From: Pseudomonas gessardii
GTDB lineage: Bacteria > Pseudomonadota > Gammaproteobacteria > Pseudomonadales > Pseudomonadaceae
Assembly (NCBI RefSeq): GCF_001983165.1
Contig: NZ_MNPU01000004.1
Coordinates: forward strand, 124,001 to 188,000
DNA length: 64,000 nt
Direction: 5' to 3'
A program made the translations under genes and the position numbers. Positions within the stretch are counted from its first letter, which is position 1; every line of letters begins with the position of its first letter. This document shows, in pieces, positions 16,926 through 26,900 of this stretch. Under the pieces are notes generated by a model. It made no database searches, was not told the origin of the DNA, and saw nothing but the letters and a program-made list of their open reading frames with translations.

Positions 16926-18140
16926 ATGAGCGAGAGTGTGTTTGCCGATCGCATCGTGCAGAACCTGCTCGACACCGACTTCTACAAGCTGACCATGATG
17001 CAGGCGGTGCTGCACAACTACCCCAACGTGGAAGTTGAATGGGAATTCCGTTGCCGTAACAGCGAAGACCTGCGCCCCTATCTGGCAGAAATCCGCTACC
17101 AGATCGAGCGCCTGGCCGAGTTGAGCCTGAGCCCCGACCAGTTGGGCTTCCTGGAACGCATCAGCTTTATGAAGCCGGACTTCCTGCGCTTCCTCGGCCT
17201 GTTCCGCTTCAACCTGCGCTATGTGCAGACCGGCATCGAGAACGGCGAGTTGTTTATCCGCCTGCGTGGCCCGTGGCTGCATGTGATCCTGTTTGAAGTG
17301 CCGCTGCTGGCCATCGTCAGCGAAGTGCGCAACCGCTATCGCTACCAGAGCATCATCCTGGAGCAGGCCCGCGAGCAGCTGTATCGCAAGTTCGACTGGC
17401 TGACCGCCAACGCCAGCAGCGACGAGCTGGCCGAGTTGCAGGTCGCGGACTTCGGCACCCGCCGGCGTTTCTCCTACCGCGTGCAAGAGGAAGTGGTGAA
17501 TGTGCTCAAGCATGACTTCCCCGGGCGTTTCGTCGGCACCAGCAACGTGCACCTGGCCCGCGAGCTGGACATGAAGCCTTTGGGCACCATGGCCCACGAA
17601 TGGATCATGGCCCACCAGCAACTGGGCCCGCGGCTGATCGACAGCCAGATTGCCGCCCTCGACTGCTGGGTCCGCGAGTACCGGGGCCTCTTGGGGATCG
17701 CCCTGACCGACTGCATCACCACCGATGCCTTCCTCAGCGATTTCGATCTGTACTTCGCCAAGCTGTTCGATGGCCTGCGCCATGACTCCGGCGACCCGGT
17801 GCAGTGGGCCGAAAAAGCCATCGCCCATTACCACAAGCTGGGCATCGAGCCGATGAGCAAGACCCTGGTGTTCTCCGACAGCCTGACGCTGCCCAAGGCC
17901 CTGGAGATTTTCCGCGCGCTGCGGGGGCGGATCAATGTCAGCTTTGGCATCGGCACCAACCTGACCTGTGACATTCCAGGTGTGGAACCGATGAGCATCG
18001 TGCTTAAAATGACTGCCTGCAATGGCCAGCCCGTGGCGAAGATCTCTGATGAAGCGGGCAAGACCCACTGCACAGATCCGAACTTCGTCGCCTATCTGCG
18101 CCACGTTTTCAAAGTACCTGCCATCTCTAGCGAGGAGTGA
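16926..18140 (+). CDS. pncB: Nicotinate phosphoribosyltransferase
   Basis: 404 residues. Joins nicotinate and PRPP to give nicotinate mononucleotide, the entry to NAD salvage in the cytoplasm. Signature segments are [17 protein letters not shown] (residues ~18-34), [10 protein letters not shown], the presumed phospho-acceptor histidine in [13 protein letters not shown], and [14 protein letters not shown] 16926 is chosen over an upstream in-frame TTG because TTGGAG lies at proper distance before it. nadE follows after three bases, so the first and last steps of the salvage route are co-transcribed. Confidence 0.97.
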   Translation: MSESVFADRIVQNLLDTDFYKLTMMQAVLHNYPNVEVEWEFRCRNSEDLRPYLAEIRYQIERLAELSLSPDQLGFLERISFMKPDFLRFLGLFRFNLRYVQTGIENGELFIRLRGPWLHVILFEVPLLAIVSEVRNRYRYQSIILEQAREQLYRKFDWLTANASSDELAELQVADFGTRRRFSYRVQEEVVNVLKHDFPGRFVGTSNVHLARELDMKPLGTMAHEWIMAHQQLGPRLIDSQIAALDCWVREYRGLLGIALTDCITTDAFLSDFDLYFAKLFDGLRHDSGDPVQWAEKAIAHYHKLGIEPMSKTLVFSDSLTLPKALEIFRALRGRINVSFGIGTNLTCDIPGVEPMSIVLKMTACNGQPVAKISDEAGKTHCTDPNFVAYLRHVFKVPAISSEE

Positions 18141-18143
18141 ATC

Positions 18144-18971
18144 ATGCAAGCCGTACAGCGTGAGATTGCCCAACAGCTCAAGGTCCAACCACCGTTCCAG
18201 GACCACGCCGCCCTTGAAGCCGAAGTGGCCAGGCGGATTACCTTTATCCAGGACTGCCTGCTCAACTCGGGGCTCAAGAGCCTGGTGCTGGGCATCAGCG
18301 GCGGCGTCGACTCCCTGACCGCCGGCCTCTTGGCCCAACGGGCAATGAAAGAGCTGCGTGCCCTCAAAGGCGATGAGGCCTACCGTTTTATTGCGGTGCG
18401 CCTGCCTTACGAGACCCAGTTCGACGAACACGATGCCCAGGCCAGCGTCGACTTTATCAACCCCGACGAGCGCCACACGGTCAATATCGGCCCGGCGGTC
18501 AAGGCCCTGGCCAATGAAGTGGCGGCCTTTGAAGGCAAGGCGGCGATGTCCCGCGATTTTGTGCTGGGCAATACCAAGGCGCGGATGCGCATGGTCGCGC
18601 AATACACCATCGCCGGCGCGGCGAGCGGCCTGGTGATCGGCACCGACCATGCGGCGGAAGCGGTGATGGGCTTTTTCACCAAGTTTGGGGATGGCGCCTG
18701 CGACCTGGCACCGCTGAGCGGGCTGGTGAAAAACCAGGTACGCGCGATTGCGCGGTACTTTGGTGCGCCGGAGTCGCTGGTGGAGAAGATCCCGACGGCC
18801 GACCTGGAAGACCTGTCACCGGGCAAGCCGGATGAAGCGTCCCATGGCGTGACCTATACCGAGATCGATGCGTTCCTGCACGGCGAAGCGGTGCGCGAGG
18901 AAGCGTTCAGGATTATCTGCGAGACCTATCGCAAGACTGGGCACAAGCGGGTGATGCCGTTTGCGCCTTGA
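18144..18971 (+). CDS. nadE: NH3-dependent NAD(+) synthetase
   Basis: 275 residues. Converts deamido-NAD to NAD with ammonia and ATP. The PP-loop is [12 protein letters not shown] (about residues 52-63), and [22 protein letters not shown] and [17 protein letters not shown] are the family active-site segments. The length matches the short ammonia-dependent type, with no glutaminase domain. GAGG precedes the ATG. It is co-directional with pncB. Confidence 0.97.
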   Translation: MQAVQREIAQQLKVQPPFQDHAALEAEVARRITFIQDCLLNSGLKSLVLGISGGVDSLTAGLLAQRAMKELRALKGDEAYRFIAVRLPYETQFDEHDAQASVDFINPDERHTVNIGPAVKALANEVAAFEGKAAMSRDFVLGNTKARMRMVAQYTIAGAASGLVIGTDHAAEAVMGFFTKFGDGACDLAPLSGLVKNQVRAIARYFGAPESLVEKIPTADLEDLSPGKPDEASHGVTYTEIDAFLHGEAVREEAFRIICETYRKTGHKRVMPFAP

Positions 18972-19015
18972 GGTGGGCCTGGTGGTTGTGTATTGATTGT
19001 CAGGCCGCTATCGCA

Positions 19016-19202
19016 GGCAAGCCCTAATGCCGATCAGTTAAGCGCAGATCCCCTGTGGGAGCGGGCTTGCTCGCGATAGCGGCGGGTCAGTTAATGCAAC
19101 TCTGACTGACACACCGTCATCGCGAGCAAGCCCGCTCCCACATTTGATCTTCGTTGCTTTGAGCATTGCGTTCACTTAACTGAACGGCATTAGGGCAAGC
19201 CC
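19016..19202. mobile_element. MITE-like element with an internal REPIN, inserted in a REP
   Basis: Terminal inverted repeats TAATGCCGATCAGTTAAG (19025-19042) and CTTAACTGAACGGCATTA (19175-19192) match at 17 of 18 positions. They are flanked by a 9-base direct repeat GGCAAGCCC (19016-19024 and 19194-19202) that is itself part of a REP core, as if a REP had been the target site. A complete REPIN (about 19053-19141) fills the interior. There is no transposase gene, so movement would be in trans. The target duplication is partly blurred by REP symmetry. Confidence 0.6.
19053..19141. repeat. REPIN nested inside the MITE-like element
   Basis: Inverted REP copies (TGTGGGAGCGGGCTTGCTCG and CGAGCAAGCCCGCTCCCACA) on either side of a ~35 base loop. 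Confidence 0.9.
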
Positions 19203-19230
19203 GCGATGCACGATAACGCGGTCTGTGGCC

Positions 19231-19677
19231 TTACTTCAGGGTCACAGTGCCTTTCATCATCGAGATGTGGCCTGGGAACGAACAGAAGAACATGTACTTG
19301 CCGTCAGCCTTGAGCTTGGACACGTCGAAAGTCACCGAGTCGGTCTCGCCGGCGCCGATAATCTTGGTATGGGCGATGATGCGGGCGTCGTCTTTTTTCA
19401 GATAATCGTTGTCGATACCGGCGGCCATGCCCTCGGTTGCAACCGGCTGCATATCGGCTTCGGTGGTCAGTACCCAGTTATGGCCCATGACGTTCTTTGG
19501 CAGCTTGCCGGAGTGCTTCAGCTCAACGGTGAACGTCTTGCAGCTCTTATCGATTTCAATGGCCTTGGTGTCGAAGGACATTTGGTCGGTGGAGTCGACA
19601 GTGACCTTGCACTCTGCAGCAAGCAACTGGCCGCTAGCCAGAGTCAGCAGGGAAACAGCAACGATTTTGGCAAACAT
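19231..19677 (-). CDS. azu: Azurin
   Basis: 148 residues from ATG 19677, chosen for the signal peptide ([20 protein letters not shown], cleaved before AECKV) and a TTGGAG site. The mature ~128-residue cupredoxin has all type 1 copper ligands: His of VMGHNW, then Cys, His and Met of [14 protein letters not shown]. The conserved disulfide cysteines are AEC and SC near residues 3 and 26 of the mature chain. Azurin carries electrons in the periplasm to nitrite reductase or peroxidase. An ANR-type box lies 70 bases upstream. Confidence 0.97.
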   Translation of the reverse strand: MFAKIVAVSLLTLASGQLLAAECKVTVDSTDQMSFDTKAIEIDKSCKTFTVELKHSGKLPKNVMGHNWVLTTEADMQPVATEGMAAGIDNDYLKKDDARIIAHTKIIGAGETDSVTFDVSKLKADGKYMFFCSFPGHISMMKGTVTLK

Positions 19678-19746
19678 GTGAATCTCCAAGGCAGGGTTTA
19701 GAAAACGCATAGGCGACAAGGGTGCCTGAGGCAGGCAGATGTTCCA

Positions 19747-19760
19747 ATGATCTGAATCAA
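19747..19760 (-). promoter_or_regulatory. ANR/FNR-type binding site upstream of azu
   Basis: ATGAT-CTGA-ATCAA matches the ANR consensus TTGAT-N4-ATCAA at 9 of 10 fixed positions. It is centred ~77 bases before the azurin start codon, consistent with a -41.5 activator site. Anaerobic control of azurin by ANR is known in P. aeruginosa. Confidence 0.65.
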
Positions 19761-19868
19761 CAAATTGTATACAACTTTAGGCTATCAGACTGATCGACAG
19801 AATCAACCGGCCAAAGTGCCGCACGCTGCTTATGATCGGCCCATCACCCCCCTTCTGGAGTCCGAGCC

Positions 19869-19955
19869 ATGCACCTCAATAGCCTGTTATGCAGCCTGCT
19901 TGCCGCTTACGCCTGTGGCGCCAGTGGTACTTACGAAACGGTTAATCTGGACTAA
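19869..19955 (+). CDS. Candidate 28-residue peptide (unproven)
   Basis: ATG with CTGGAG eight bases upstream opens a 28-codon frame, MHLNSLLCSLLAAYACGASG followed by eight polar residues. The N-terminal half is hydrophobic and could be a membrane-inserted or signal-like segment. It lies between azu and the 62-residue protein gene. No family is recognised and chance is a real alternative. Confidence 0.3.
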   Translation: MHLNSLLCSLLAAYACGASGTYETVNLD

Positions 19956-20060
19956 CGTTTAAGCAGCAGAGGCGATTCTGAAACCCGATTAACCCTTGGG
20001 GCACGTTTAAAGGCAGAATACCCGCCGCTCAACCTCACCTTCGACCCCAGAGGATCGCCC

Positions 20061-20249
20061 ATGGCAAAACCTAATTACTCCTTCGCCAAACGTCAAAGAG
20101 ACTTGGCCAAGGAACAGAAGAAAGAGGAAAAGCTGCAACGCAAGAAAGCTGCGGCCGACGAAGAAGCAGGCGCACTGAACCCGGATGCCGAAGGTGCAGT
20201 GGTGGCTGACGATACCCAAACACCGAAAGACCAGGCACCCGAGGCCTGA
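20061..20249 (+). CDS. Small charged conserved-type protein of unknown function
   Basis: 62 residues, very rich in Lys, Glu and Ala. The first half (SFAKRQRDLAKEQKKEEKLQ, residues 7-26) would form a highly charged helix, and the second half is acidic and probably disordered (AEGAVVADDTQTPKDQAPEA). It has an AGAGG site before the ATG. No enzyme motif, signal peptide or membrane segment is seen. Similar short KEQKKEEKLQRKK proteins are, as I recall, common hypothetical genes of pseudomonads. Confidence 0.75.
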   Translation: MAKPNYSFAKRQRDLAKEQKKEEKLQRKKAAADEEAGALNPDAEGAVVADDTQTPKDQAPEA

Positions 20250-20337
20250 GCAACAAGCCCAATGAATACCTGACCTGTGGCAAACGCGCGCCACATACAG
20301 CGCGTTCGCCACGGGTGCATTGGCCCTACCGCATCGG

Positions 20338-21231
20338 TTATTCCAGCGGCATCACCGTCACCCGCACTTCCGGGTCATGGCTGCCCCCTCCCAGGATCAC
20401 CCCGCGCAACGGCGAGACATCGGAAAAATCCCGGCCCCAGGCCAGGGTGATGTGCTCCAGCGCCGGCTGCACATTGTTGGTCGGATCAAAATCCACCCAG
20501 CCCGACAGCGGGCAAAACACCGAGACCCATGCGTGCGACGCATCGGCGCCGATCAGCCGTGGCTGGCCGGGTGGCGGCTGGGTCAGCAGGTAACCACTGA
20601 TATAGCGCGCCGCCAGGCCCCGTGAGCGCAGGCAGGCGAGCATCAGGTGGGCAAAGTCCTGGCACACACCCCTTCGGCGCTCCAGCACCTCCACCAGCGG
20701 CGTGGCGACCTGGGTGGCTTCGGCATCGAAGGTGAACTCGCTGAAAATCTTCTCCATCAACGCCTGCACCCCCAGCAACAGCGGGCGGCCAGCGGGAAAG
20801 CAGCTCTCGGAGAACGCGACGAAGTTTTTCTTCAAATGCACGTAGGGCGACTCGAAACGATAGCGGCACGCCTCGATCGCCTGCGCCGGCAACGGCTGGC
20901 CACTGTAGCTCAGGCTGTTGCGGGTCTGGTCCCAGGGCGGTGACTGGCTGAAGTCCAGCACGGGCCGGGCCAGCACTTCCACGGTCAACCCGGCGTTGAC
21001 CAGCAGTTCGTCATGGGGCCGCTCGAATGCCAGCCGGGTGATCGGGTTGCCAAACACGTCCAGCTCATCGCGGCGCGCCGTCGGCTCGGGGCTGATCTCC
21101 AGTTGCCGCGAGGTGCAGTGCTGCCAGGCACACGGGCGCGGCCACAAGTGCGCCAGTTGCTGGGCCAGGGACACCGGGCTGTCGTAGTGGTAATGGGTAT
21201 CGTGGAAAATCTGGTAGCGCGCGCTCATCAC
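20338..21231 (-). CDS. Transglutaminase-like family protein
   Basis: 297 residues. The N-terminal beta domain (YQIFHDTHYHYDSPVSLAQQ) precedes a transglutaminase/papain-fold core with Cys in RRGVCQDFAHL (~residue 190), His in DASHAWVSVF (~228) and Asp in VDFDPTNN (~243), a complete triad. Without a signal peptide it should act in the cytoplasm. Its start overlaps the stop of the ATP-grasp/alpha-E gene, and a further transglutaminase-DUF2126 gene lies upstream, so the three probably work together. Proteins of this set are associated with peptide ligation or modification, but the substrate is unknown. Confidence 0.88.
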   Translation of the reverse strand: MMSARYQIFHDTHYHYDSPVSLAQQLAHLWPRPCAWQHCTSRQLEISPEPTARRDELDVFGNPITRLAFERPHDELLVNAGLTVEVLARPVLDFSQSPPWDQTRNSLSYSGQPLPAQAIEACRYRFESPYVHLKKNFVAFSESCFPAGRPLLLGVQALMEKIFSEFTFDAEATQVATPLVEVLERRRGVCQDFAHLMLACLRSRGLAARYISGYLLTQPPPGQPRLIGADASHAWVSVFCPLSGWVDFDPTNNVQPALEHITLAWGRDFSDVSPLRGVILGGGSHDPEVRVTVMPLE

Positions 21232-23714
21232 ACAGACACCGTTTGCTGGCTGACATCATCCACATGGGCAAAATGGCGCAGGGCCAGGCGATCGGAGACC
21301 TGCCCGCTCTCATCGGCGACCGCCTGCAACAGGTCCGCCAGGCCATCGAGGGCCGCGCGCACGCTGGCATCGCCAAACAACGGGTTTTCCAGGCAGCCCA
21401 GGTCAAAGCGCGACAGGCGCTCCACCAGCGGCGCCAGCCCGGTCTCGCGGGGCACGCCGAAGTCATCGTTGAGGCGGCGCAGGGTGCGGCTCACCAGCTT
21501 GAGCTGGAACAGCACCGCATGGGGGTTCTGTTCATCCAGCAGCAACAGGTCCAGCACCGGAATCAATTGCGGCACCGCCAGGTAGCGCGAACGGTAGGTG
21601 ATACTGCTGTTGCCCAGCTCCAGCAACCACTCCAGCCCCGCCTGGTCGAACACCGCCACGCCGCGCAGGAAGGCCGCGAGGCTGCTGCTGAGAAACTGCA
21701 GGCGCTCGATGCGCCGGCCCATCATCAAAAAGCGCCAGCCTTCGTCGCGGGTCATGTCGTCGAGGGCAAAGCCGGACAAGGCCGCCAGGGACATCACCAG
21801 GCGGTTGAGGAAGTCCAGCAATTGGCCGAAGTCCGGGGCCTCGCTTTCCAGCTCCAGGGCTTCGCGCTGCAACTCCACCAGGGCCTGCCAGTTCTCCCGG
21901 GACAGCTTGCCGCGCACCTGGGACGCCGCCCACTGCAAACGCTGCAGGTTGGCGCGCAGGCTTGACGGCCAGTCATCACCGAGCAGGGCCTCCAGCAGCC
22001 GTTCAGGCAACTCGCCCTCCTCCGGCAGCAGGCGCAGGCTCTCACCGAGTTCTACGGCTGCCTGCAGGGCCAGCGGGTCGTCACCATCGACATAGCGGGC
22101 GAGCACGATGCGCAGCCAGCGCGCACTGTTATCGCAGCGCTCGCAGTAACGGCCGAACCAGAACAGGTTCTCCACCACCCGCGAAGGCAGGTACGGATCG
22201 CGGCGCACCAGGTCATGGGTGCCGATCACCCGTTGCGCGCGCCATTGCTCGCCACCGGGGGCACGCTCACCCAGCACCCAGGTGTCCTTGCTCGCCCCAC
22301 CCCGCTGCATCGACACCACTTCGGCATCCGCCTGCGCCGCCACGCGGGTCAGGCCGCCCGGCAACACCCGGTAGCCGTCTTCACTGGCTACCGCATACAT
22401 GCGCATGCCGATGGCGCGATGTTGCAGATGATCATCCACGGTGTGCCAGACCGGCGCCTGGGACAGTTGCGCCAGCTCCTGGGCCACGTAGGCGTATGGA
22501 CGCGCCTGCATGCGTACGGCCAGGGCCTGGCGCTGTTCGTCGTTCAGGTCGCGGCCAAACACCGGGGCAAAACTTTGCGAGGGGAACGCCGGCTTGATCA
22601 GCAGCTCCGGTAGTTTTTCCAGGGCTTCGGCCAGTACTGGGGCCTCGCCGCACCACCATGTAGCGATGGACGGCAGGATCAGTGCTTCGCCAAACAAAAA
22701 TTGATTGATCTTCGGCAGGAAACCCAACAGCCCAGGGGACTCCAGCACACCGGCGCCCAGGGCATTGGCCACCAGCACATTGCCCTGGCGCACCGCGCCC
22801 AGCAGGCCGGGCACGCCCAGGGCCGAGTCGGTGCGCAGTTCCAGGGGGTCGCAGAAGTCATCGTCCAGCCGGCGCATGATCGCGTGCACGCGGCGCAGGC
22901 CGCTGAGGGTTTTCAGGTACACAGTGCTGTCGCGCACGGTCAGGTCACCGCCCTCTACCAGGGGGTAGCCAAGCTGGCGGGCCAGGTACAGGTGCTCGAA
23001 ATAGCTTTCATTGAAGCGCCCCGGAGTCAGCAGCACGATCAGCGGCGGCTGGTCATCGCCGGGGGCCTGGCGGGCCAGGGTTTCCTGCAGGGTGCGGAAG
23101 AACCCGGTGAGGTGCTGCACCTGCAAGTCGCGATACAAATCCGGGAAGGCACGGGAAACAATGGTGCGGTTTTCCAGGGCATACCCGGCGCCGGACGGGG
23201 CCTGGGTACGGTCCGCCGTGACCCACCAGCGGCCATCCGGGGTGCGCGCCAGGTCCACCGCGTATAGGTGCAGGAACACCCCATCGGGCGGCTGGATACC
23301 CTGGCAAGGCCACAGGAAGTTGTTATGCCCAAACACCAGCTCTGCCGGCAGCAAGCCTTCGGCAATCAGGCGTTGCGGGCCATACAGGTCGGCCAGCACC
23401 GCATTGAGCAACCGTGCGCGCTGGGCAATGCCCGCCGACAACTGCGCCCACTCATCCGCCGCCAGCACATGGGGCAGCAAGTCCAGCTCCCAGGGGCGGT
23501 CGGCGCCCTTGGGGTCGGCGTAGACGTTGTAGGTCACGCCGTTTTCCTGGATCTGCCGGGTCAGCAGGGCCTGGCGCTGGGCCAGTTGCGCCGGGGTGCT
23601 GCGTTGCAGATGGTCGAGCAAACGCCGCCAATGGGCGCGCACTGCACCGCTGTCATCCAGCAGTTCGTGATAAGTGCCCGCAGTCAGCGGGTAACGGTCG
23701 AGCAAGTCGGACAT
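21228..23714 (-). CDS. Fused circularly permuted ATP-grasp protein and alpha-E domain protein
   Basis: 828 residues made of two proteins often encoded separately. Residues ~1-480 are a circularly permuted type 2 ATP-grasp domain (YNVYADPKGADRPWELDLLP near residue 60; LLTPGRFNESYFEHLYLARQ; the GTHDLVRRDPYLPSR region near 497). Residues ~505-828 are the all-helical alpha-E domain, starting VVENLFWFGRYCERCDNSAR and ending with helices containing FQLKLVSRTLRRLNDD. ATP-grasp enzymes make amide or peptide bonds using acyl phosphates. The gene overlaps the downstream transglutaminase gene by four bases. Confidence 0.88.
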   Translation of the reverse strand: MSDLLDRYPLTAGTYHELLDDSGAVRAHWRRLLDHLQRSTPAQLAQRQALLTRQIQENGVTYNVYADPKGADRPWELDLLPHVLAADEWAQLSAGIAQRARLLNAVLADLYGPQRLIAEGLLPAELVFGHNNFLWPCQGIQPPDGVFLHLYAVDLARTPDGRWWVTADRTQAPSGAGYALENRTIVSRAFPDLYRDLQVQHLTGFFRTLQETLARQAPGDDQPPLIVLLTPGRFNESYFEHLYLARQLGYPLVEGGDLTVRDSTVYLKTLSGLRRVHAIMRRLDDDFCDPLELRTDSALGVPGLLGAVRQGNVLVANALGAGVLESPGLLGFLPKINQFLFGEALILPSIATWWCGEAPVLAEALEKLPELLIKPAFPSQSFAPVFGRDLNDEQRQALAVRMQARPYAYVAQELAQLSQAPVWHTVDDHLQHRAIGMRMYAVASEDGYRVLPGGLTRVAAQADAEVVSMQRGGASKDTWVLGERAPGGEQWRAQRVIGTHDLVRRDPYLPSRVVENLFWFGRYCERCDNSARWLRIVLARYVDGDDPLALQAAVELGESLRLLPEEGELPERLLEALLGDDWPSSLRANLQRLQWAASQVRGKLSRENWQALVELQREALELESEAPDFGQLLDFLNRLVMSLAALSGFALDDMTRDEGWRFLMMGRRIERLQFLSSSLAAFLRGVAVFDQAGLEWLLELGNSSITYRSRYLAVPQLIPVLDLLLLDEQNPHAVLFQLKLVSRTLRRLNDDFGVPRETGLAPLVERLSRFDLGCLENPLFGDASVRAALDGLADLLQAVADESGQVSDRLALRHFAHVDDVSQQTVSV

Positions 23715-23788
23715 GGAACGCTCGGCAGGGGCAAGGGAAGTCAGATTAACCTAACAAACACTGCAAATCCTCTGTGGAAACTGGCCGT

Positions 23789-23892
23789 GTGTGGGAGCGG
23801 GCTTGCTCGCGATAGCAGTGCGTCAGCCAATGCCTGTACTGGCTGATACTCGGTCATCGCGGGCAAGCCCGCTCCCACATAAGCCCGCTCCT
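23789..23892. repeat. REP cluster between the ATP-grasp fusion and the DUF2126 gene
   Basis: An inverted REP pair (TGTGGGAGCGGGCTTGCTCG and CGGGCAAGCCCGCTCCCACA) is followed by a third partial copy (AAGCCCGCTCCTATAGG). The loop has its own TCAGCCA/TGGCTGA stem. Confidence 0.9.
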
Positions 23893-23908
23893 ATAGGTGG
23901 AGTTGTGT

Positions 23909-26900
23909 TTAGTCATTTTTATTGGGGAAGCGCCGCAGATCCAGGGTCATCGGCAGTTCATCGTTGATCACCAGCGCCGGCACCGGCAATTTGCCCGGGC
24001 TGTGGCCCAAACGGAAGAACCGTGCCATGCGCCGGCTCTCCGCTTCGTTGGCATTGACCGGCAAGCTGTCGTAATTGCGCCCGCCCGGATGGGCCACGTG
24101 GTACTGGCAACCGCCCAGGGAGCGCTGCATCCAGGTATCCAGCAGATCAAAGACCAACGGCGCATGCACGGCGATGGTCGGCTGCAGGCAATTAGCCGGT
24201 TGCCAGGCGCGATAGCGCACACCCGCGACGAACTCGCCCACCCGGCCGGTGGCATGCAGCGGCACGGCCACGCCATTGCAGGTCAGCACATAGCGCTGCG
24301 GCGGCAGGCCGCTGAGCTTGACCTGCAAGCGTTCAAGGGAGGAATCCACATAGCGCACCGTGCCCCCCGCCGCGCCCTCTTCGCCCAGCACATGCCAGGG
24401 TTCCAGGGCCTGGCGCAACTCCAGCTCGATACCGCTGACGGCATAGTCGCCAACCTTGGGAAAACGGAATTCCAGGTGCGCCGCGAACCACTCGGCGCGC
24501 AGCGGGTAACCGGCGGCGTTGAGCTCGACGATCACGTCGGCAAAGTCCTGCTCGATAAAGTGCGGCAGCAGGAAGCGGTCGTGCAGTTCCGTGCCCCAGC
24601 GCGCCAGCTTTGGCGGTGCATAAGGCTCGCGCCAGAAGCGCGCCACCAGGGCGCGCAGCAGCAACTGTTGGGTCAGGCTCATGCGCGCATGGGGCGGCAT
24701 TTCAAAGGCGCGCAGTTCCAGCAGGCCCAGGCGCCCGGTGGCGCCATCCGGCGAGTAGAGCTTGTCGATGCAGAATTCGGCGCGGTGGGTATTGCCGGTG
24801 ACGTCGATCAGCAGGTTGCGCAGCAAGCGGTCCACCCGCCATGGCGGGCATTCCTCGCCCGGCGCGGGCATCTGCGCGAAGGCGATTTCCAGTTCATACA
24901 GCGCGTCGTTGCGCGCCTCATCCACCCGTGGTGCCTGGGAGGTCGGGCCGATAAACAGCCCGGAAAACAGGTACGACAACGACGGATGGTTATGCCAGTA
25001 GCTGATCAGGCTGCGCAGCAGGTCCGGGCGGCGCAGGAACGGCGAGTCCTTGGGCGTGGCCCCACCCAACACGAAGTGGTTGCCGCCGCCGGTGCCGGTG
25101 TGGCGCCCGTCGATCATGAATTTTTCAGTGGTCAGGCGGGTTTGCCGGGCCTCTTCATAGAGGAACTCGGTGCGTTCCACCAGTTCGTCCCAGGTCGCCG
25201 ATGGCTGTACGTTGACTTCGATCACACCCGGGTCGGGCGTCACACGGAAGTTGCTCAGGCGTGGATCACTCGGCGGCTCGTAGCCTTCCAGCAACACCGG
25301 GCAATACAACTCCTGGGCAGTGGCCTCGATGACGCTTACCAGTTCCAGGTAATCCTCGACCCGCTCCAGAGGCGGCATAAACAGGTAGAGCCGCCCCCCT
25401 CGCGCTTCGGCGCACAAGGCGGTGCGGGTCAGCCAGTCGGCAGACTCGTCGACCTTGGGCACACGCTCGTCGCTGGGGGCCGGCTCGCCCGGGCCTGACG
25501 CGCTGATGGCTAGCGCCGGCAGATCCTGATTGGGATCGGTGGGGTGCACAAAGGGATAATCTGCCGCCGTCACCCAGGGCTGCGAAGCCAGGGGCAGGCG
25601 ATAGCCCAGCGGCGAATCACCCGGCACCAGCCGGCAGTGGGTGTCGCGCAGGTACCAACGGCCACTCTGCCAGCGGTCGTTGGCCGCCGTGCGCGCCAGG
25701 GGCAGCACATGGCCGATAACTGTATCCAAGCCCTGGCTGAACACCTTGCGCAGGCGTTCGCGCTCCAGTTCATCGTCCAGGCGCGAATCCAGGGCGCTGA
25801 CATTCTGCGGCAAGGCACCTTCGCGCCACAGGTAGTAGAAATTGTCCTCGAAGGCCGGGAACACAAAGCGCGCCGGCAACTGCAGGCGCTCGGCAATGCT
25901 CGCCAGGAAACGCCCGGCCATCACCTCATCAGTGCCGTAGTCCTGCTGCTCATCGGCGATCAGTGCGTCGTTGTGCCAGACCGGCACACCATCGCGACGC
26001 CAATGGCAGTTGAGGGACCAGCGCGGCAGTTGCTCGCCCGGGTACCACTTGCCCTGGCCGAAATGCACCAGGCCCTTGGGCGCATAGTGCTTGCGCATGC
26101 GCTGGAACAGCTCGGCAGACAGCCGGCGCTTGTCCGGGCCCAAGGCCGCGGTGTTCCACTCGGCACCGTCGGGGTCGTCGATGGACACAAAGGTCGGCTC
26201 GCCGCCCATGGTCAGGCGCACATCGTCCTTGAGCAGGTCACCATCGATCTGCCGGCCCAGGGCCTGGATCGCCAGCCATTGTTCTTCGGTGTAGGGCTTG
26301 GTGACGCGCGGCGCTTCCCAGATGCGCTCCACCGACATCTCGTGGGTAAATTCGCACTCGCACGGCTGCACCAGCCCACTGATCGGAGCGGCAGACGATG
26401 GATCGGGACTACAGGCCAGCGGGATATGGCCTTCACCGGCGAACAGGCCGGAGGTGGCATCCAGGCCGATCCAGCCGGCGCCGGGCAAATACACTTCGCA
26501 CCAGGCATGCAGGTCGGTGAAATCCACTTCGGTGCCGGACGGGCCGTCGAGGGCCTTGACGTCGGCGGTCAGCTGGATCAGATAGCCGGAGACAAAGCGC
26601 GCCGCCAACCCCAGGTTGCGCAGCAATTGCACCAGCAGCCAGGCCGAGTCGCGGCAGGAACCGGAGGCGTTTTCCAGGGTGCACTCCGGGGTTTGTACAC
26701 CGGGCTCCATACGGATCAGGTAGCCGATATCGGCCGCTAGGCGCTGGTTGAGGCCAACCAGGAAATCCACGGCCGGCAGCGGCGTACGGTCAATACCGGC
26801 CAGGTACGCAGCGAATTTTGGCGTCAGCGGCAGGGTTTCCAGGTACGGCGCCAGCTCACGCTGCTCGTCGGCGGCGTAGCGCAAGGGGATTTTTTCGGCG

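Larger units (their letters stand above)
19678..20060. other. azu promoter region and spacer with one candidate short gene
   Basis: 383 bases between azu and the 62-residue protein gene. It contains the ANR-type box, a short ORF at 19869-19955 with a ribosome-binding site, and no strong terminator hairpin or REP. Confidence 0.5.

Noticed and set aside
23897..25498. 533-codon ORF opposite the DUF2126 gene
   Set aside because: Antisense to conserved DUF2126 sequence; His/Gln-rich shadow composition.
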